From assembly GCA_947473305.1 (NCBI GenBank), contig CANJCB010000006.1, positions 1-64,000 on the forward strand: a DNA stretch of 64,000 nucleotides, in the 5' to 3' direction. A program made the position numbers and the translations under genes. The DNA comes from Rhodospirillales bacterium. GTDB lineage: Bacteria > Pseudomonadota > Alphaproteobacteria > ATCC43930 > CGMCC-115725. Within the stretch, counting starts at the first letter, position 1; each line of letters opens with the position of its first letter. The notes beneath the pieces are model-generated. The model was not told where the DNA came from. It did no database searches and saw only the letters and a program-made list of their open reading frames with translations. Below are positions 60,885 through 64,000 of this stretch, piece after piece.

Positions 60885-61456
60885 TTCCGGGGGGCGTGCT
60901 TGCCGAGAATGCGCTGCAGGGTCCGGCGGTGCATCTTCAGCCGCCGCGCGGTCTCCGAGACATTCCGGTCGCATTGCTCGAAGACGCGTTGGATATGCTC
61001 CCAGCGCACCCGATCGGCGGACATGGGATCCTCGGGCGGGGGCGGCAGCGACGAATCGCTCATCAGCAGCGCCCGCTCCACCTGATCCGCATCGGCGGGC
61101 TTGGGCAGATAGTCGATGGCGCCGGCCTTCACCGCCGCAACCGCTGTGGCGATATTGCCGTAGCCGGTCATCATGACGATGCGGGCGCCGGGGCGAGCCG
61201 CCCTGAGGGCGCTCACCACTTCAAGGCCGCTGCCGTCGGAGAGGCGGAGGTCCACAACGGCGAAAGCGGGCGGCTTTTCGGTCGCGGCCCGGATGCCGCT
61301 GGCGACGCTGTCGGCGGTGCTCACGACAAAGCCGCGACGCTCCATGGCGCGGGCCAGCCGCTGGCAGAGCGGGGCGTCGTCATCGACGATCATCAAGGTG
61401 CGCTCGGTCTCCGGCAATCCGTCGAGCTGCGTCTTTCCGGTGGTTTCCTCGGTCAT
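60881..61456 (-). CDS. regA: Redox response regulator RegA/ActR/PrrA
   Basis: A 191-aa two-component regulator. The receiver has the acidic pocket VDDD (24-27), phospho-acceptor Asp69 in VVDLRLSDGSG, MMTGYG and KPAD. A Pro-rich linker (PPPPED) leads to a C-terminal Fis-type helix-turn-helix (ETARRLKMHRRTLQRIL). The ATG at 61456 overlaps the regB stop (ATGA), so the pair is translationally coupled; the frame is open to 61516. Family members control redox, respiration and nitrogen or carbon fixation genes. Confidence 0.93.
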   Translation of the reverse strand: MTEETTGKTQLDGLPETERTLMIVDDDAPLCQRLARAMERRGFVVSTADSVASGIRAATEKPPAFAVVDLRLSDGSGLEVVSALRAARPGARIVMMTGYGNIATAVAAVKAGAIDYLPKPADADQVERALLMSDSSLPPPPEDPMSADRVRWEHIQRVFEQCDRNVSETARRLKMHRRTLQRILGKHAPRN

Positions 61457-62781
61457 CCCGCGGCCTCTCGCGCAAGGGGCTTCATCTCTGGCGTCTCCAG
61501 TACAGCACGTTTCCACTCCACCGCAACCTGCGCGCCACCTTCCGGCAGGTTCGAGAAGGCAAGTTCCGCCCCTGTGCGCTCCAGAAGGCTATGGGCGATG
61601 AAGATGCCGAGGCCCATGTGATCGCCGCCCCGGCTTGAGATATAGGGCTCGCCGATGCGGCTCAGGACGGAGACGGGAAAGCCCGGCCCGTCGTCCGAAA
61701 CCTCGACCGTCACGATGTCCTTGCGCCAGGAGGTCGCGACCGAAACCTCGCGGCGGGCGAATTGGGTCGCGTTCTGAATGAGGTTGCCGAGGCCATGAAG
61801 GATCTCGGGGCTGCGCGCCACGAGCGGCTCCTCGCCGGCCTGGGCGCCGGTGCTGTAGATGACCCGGACACCGCGCTGGACATGGGGCTCGCCGGCAGCC
61901 TCCACGAGGGCCGAGATCGGCAGCCGTTCGAAGGGCGAGGCACCTTCGCCGCCCCGATGCCGCGACAGTCCCGCAAGGATGGTCCGGCACCGCTCGCTCT
62001 GGCTCAGGAGCAGGGCGGCGTCCTCGGCATAGGGGCTGTCCGCCGGGACGTCGCGGACCAGTTCCTTGGCGATGACGGCGATGGTGGCGAGCGGGCTGCC
62101 GAGCTCATGGGCGGCGGCGGCGGCGAGGCCGCCCACGGCCGAGACCCGCTGCTCCCGGGCGAGCGCCAGCTGCGTCGCGGCGAAGGCATCGCGCATCCGG
62201 CGGGCTTCCTCGGCCACGATCCAGGCATAGCCCGCCATGAAGAGGGCGGAGGAGACCAATGCCGTCCAGACCCCCAGAATATAGGGGAAGGGGAAGTCCG
62301 GCGGGGGGCCGGGCCAGGGCAAGGGCTGGTGGAGCACGATCAGGATGCTTGCCGCCGCCACCGTCAGCGCGCAAAGCCCGATGATGCTGCGCAAGGACAG
62401 GATGGTCGCCGCCACCGAGACCGGCGCCAGCATGAGAAGGGCGAAGGGATTGACGATCCCGCCGGTCAGGAAAAGCAGCAATCCCAGTTGCAGGATGTCG
62501 TAGCCGAGATAGAAGGCGGCTTCGCGCTCGCCCAGCCGCGCCCGCGTCGGACGGGGCAATCCCACCACGATATTGACCAGGGCCGAAGCGGCCACCACCG
62601 CGAGCGCCAATCCGATCGGCAGGTTATAGCCCAAGCCGAAGTGGACGATGAGCAGGGTCGCCGCCTGGCCGGTCACGCCGATCCAGCGGATCAGCACGAG
62701 CATCCGCAGGCTGACCGAGACTGCTCGCCCCGATTTTCGTGTCCCGGCTTTGGCCGCCGGGATTGAACTTGCCTCCTCCAT
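61453..62781 (-). CDS. regB: Redox sensor histidine kinase RegB/ActS/PrrB
   Basis: A 442-aa membrane kinase. About six hydrophobic segments (25-190) include the ubiquinone-binding motif GGIVNPF (107-113). The H-box is AAAAHELGSPLATI with His225. The redox-active cysteine is Cys265 in SERCRTIL, the same residue number as in Rhodobacter RegB. The ATPase domain has NLIQNATQF and DDGPGF. It phosphorylates RegA when the quinone pool and cysteine are reduced. Forms an overlapping unit with regA. Confidence 0.94.
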   Translation of the reverse strand: MEEASSIPAAKAGTRKSGRAVSVSLRMLVLIRWIGVTGQAATLLIVHFGLGYNLPIGLALAVVAASALVNIVVGLPRPTRARLGEREAAFYLGYDILQLGLLLFLTGGIVNPFALLMLAPVSVAATILSLRSIIGLCALTVAAASILIVLHQPLPWPGPPPDFPFPYILGVWTALVSSALFMAGYAWIVAEEARRMRDAFAATQLALAREQRVSAVGGLAAAAAHELGSPLATIAVIAKELVRDVPADSPYAEDAALLLSQSERCRTILAGLSRHRGGEGASPFERLPISALVEAAGEPHVQRGVRVIYSTGAQAGEEPLVARSPEILHGLGNLIQNATQFARREVSVATSWRKDIVTVEVSDDGPGFPVSVLSRIGEPYISSRGGDHMGLGIFIAHSLLERTGAELAFSNLPEGGAQVAVEWKRAVLETPEMKPLAREAAG

Positions 62782-62840
62782 TGGGCGCCCCTTCCGGGTC
62801 TGATTATAGACTACTGTGATCCGGCTGGAAGAAGTGCCGT

Positions 62841-63623
62841 TTGCACGCCATATTCCTTTGCGTGACCTCCCCCATCCCGAACCCCGTCATCCAAGTCACG
62901 GCGCTGACCAAGCGCTATCGCGAGACGCTGGCCGTCGACGCGATCGATTTCTCCGTGGCGCGCGGGGCGACGGCAGCCATCCTGGGCGGCAACGGGGCGG
63001 GGAAAACCACGACCTTGTCGATGCTCCTGGGTCTGTTGCTCCCGACCTCGGGGCAGATCCGGATCTTCGACGAAGACATGCTGCGCCATCGCTACCGGGT
63101 GCTGCCGCGCATGAATTTCTCCTCGCCCTATGTGGAGCTGCCCCACCGACTGACGGTTCGGGAGAACCTGCGGATCTATGGCCGGCTTTATGGGTTGCGC
63201 CGGGTCGAGGACCGGATCGCCATGCTCGCCGAGGATCTGCAGATCGGTGATTTTCTCGACCGGCCGACGGGCAGGCTCAGCGCCGGGCAGAAAACCCGCG
63301 TCGGGCTCGCCAAGGCGCTCATCAACGAGCCGGAGCTGCTGCTGCTCGACGAGCCCACGGCCTCCCTCGATCCCGATACCGGCGATTGGGTCCGCAGCTA
63401 CCTCGAAGCCTATCGCGCCCGCGTCAATGCCACGATCCTGCTCGCCTCCCACAATATGGCGGAGGTCGAGCGGCTGGCGAGCGACGTCATGATGATGCGC
63501 CAGGGAAAGATCGTGGACCGCGGCGCCCCCAATACCTTGGTGGCGCGCTATGGCCGGACGAACCTGGAGGAGGTCTTTCTCCATATCGCTCGCAGCGGCG
63601 CGGTCGAGCAGATGCCCGCATGA
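62841..63623 (+). CDS. ABC-2 exporter ATPase
   Basis: A 260-aa ATPase of the multidrug/polysaccharide (CcmA/NodI) type. Walker A is GGNGAGKTT, the signature LSAGQKTRVGLAKALI and Walker B LLLLDEPTASLDP, with SHNMAEV as H-loop. The start is uncertain: TTG at 62841 with GGAAGAAG upstream, or GTG at 62862. The permease gene overlaps its stop (ATGA), so the two form one exporter. Substrate unknown. Confidence 0.85.
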   Translation: MHAIFLCVTSPIPNPVIQVTALTKRYRETLAVDAIDFSVARGATAAILGGNGAGKTTTLSMLLGLLLPTSGQIRIFDEDMLRHRYRVLPRMNFSSPYVELPHRLTVRENLRIYGRLYGLRRVEDRIAMLAEDLQIGDFLDRPTGRLSAGQKTRVGLAKALINEPELLLLDEPTASLDPDTGDWVRSYLEAYRARVNATILLASHNMAEVERLASDVMMMRQGKIVDRGAPNTLVARYGRTNLEEVFLHIARSGAVEQMPA

Positions 63624-64000
63624 GCCTCGCGGCCTCCTCTCGTCACCCGATGCGCGTGGGGTTCTCCTTCTCCCGCGTCTGGACCATGATGCTGCGCTAT
63701 CTCTATCTTTTGCGCAGTTCCTGGCCCCGGACGGTGGAATTGGCCTATTGGCCGACGCTCCAGATGATCATCTGGGGCTTCATGAGCCAGTTCCTGATGA
63801 CCAACAGCAGCTGGGTCGCCCGCGCTTTCGGTGTGTTCCTGGCGGCGGTGCTGCTCTGGGACGTGCTGTTCCGCGGCCAGCTCGGGCTCTCAATGTCCTT
63901 CCTGGAGGAGCTCTGGTCGCGCAACCTGGGCCATCTTTTCGTGAGCCCGCTGAGGCCATCGGAATGGATGGTCTCGCTCGTCGCCATGAGCCTGGTGCGG
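63620..64000 (+). CDS. ABC-2 exporter permease, 3' end beyond window
   Basis: The first 127 residues of an ABC-2 type permease, with a basic cytosolic start, the family-typical RTVELAYWPTLQMIIWGF and hydrophobic segments from about residue 45. The ATG overlaps the ATPase gene stop. The gene continues past the window, so its length and the substrate are unknown. Confidence 0.8.
   Translation, partial: MSLAASSRHPMRVGFSFSRVWTMMLRYLYLLRSSWPRTVELAYWPTLQMIIWGFMSQFLMTNSSWVARAFGVFLAAVLLWDVLFRGQLGLSMSFLEELWSRNLGHLFVSPLRPSEWMVSLVAMSLVR

Noticed and set aside
1-64000. tRNA or rRNA genes
   Set aside because: No TPsiC-arm-like GGTTCGAATCC or acceptor-stem arrangement was noticed in the gaps by eye; a tRNAscan run would be needed to be sure.

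Overview
The window is a GC-rich, densely coded chromosomal segment with about 55 protein genes on both strands, many overlapping by a few bases. Gene content points to an alphaproteobacterium: a SAM-II type riboswitch, MmcB, a RegB/RegA (ActS/ActR) redox pair, a GlnD with two ACT domains, SbmA/BacA-type ABC proteins and HldE. This assignment is an inference from gene families. No rRNA, tRNA, CRISPR array or insertion sequence was recognised. The window opens inside a large exoprotein gene and closes inside an ABC-2 permease gene.

Layout. 1-4.8 kb (minus): a two-partner secretion locus, an FhaC/ShlB-type transporter followed by a filamentous-haemagglutinin-type exoprotein, with a good sigma70 promoter, an inverted repeat directly upstream and a leader of about 210 nt. 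4.8-12.5 kb: an SMP-30/gluconolactonase-like enzyme, an ion permease, an exported hydrolase, a VWA lipoprotein, an AEC carrier, an orphan peptide-type binding protein and a VOC protein. 12.7-20.8 kb: a class A penicillin-binding protein, a TauE/SafE permease, a membrane protein, typA, a PfkB sugar/nucleoside kinase and an alpha/beta hydrolase gene broken by one in-frame amber codon. 20.5-29.9 kb: a 78-residue pentapeptide-repeat protein, two tandem paralogous MFS transporters, glnD, a small secreted protein, mutS and a small stress-type protein.

30-39.2 kb is a complete phosphate-sensing block: maeB (malic enzyme), phoR, a three-repeat Pho box, then pstS-pstC-pstA-pstB-phoU-phoB. 39.2-44.1 kb carries two neighbouring cyclophilins (one exported, one cytosolic with a histone-H1-like tail), ampG, an AhpD-like protein, a YgjP-type metalloprotease and ada. 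44.1-47.4 kb encodes a fused-permease ABC importer with no binding protein. Upstream of it lies a 22-bp element matching the first two pstS Pho-box repeats at 19 of 22 positions, which suggests the importer belongs to the PhoB regulon.

lysS follows. Then a SAM-II aptamer with a downstream intrinsic terminator stands in front of an ssuABC-type sulfonate transporter, linking sulfur uptake to S-adenosylmethionine. 51.7-55.2 kb holds two tandem SbmA-like ABC proteins. mmcB comes next, then a minus-strand operon (degenerate EAL protein, WcaI-like glycosyltransferase, hldE) that looks devoted to cell-envelope glycans. The window ends with a metallophosphoesterase, regB-regA and an ABC-2 exporter.

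The strongest points for follow-up are the SAM-II/terminator control of the sulfonate transporter, the Pho-box-like site in front of the orphan anion transporter, the operator-like repeat at the two-partner secretion promoter, the H1-tailed cyclophilin and the degenerate EAL protein.
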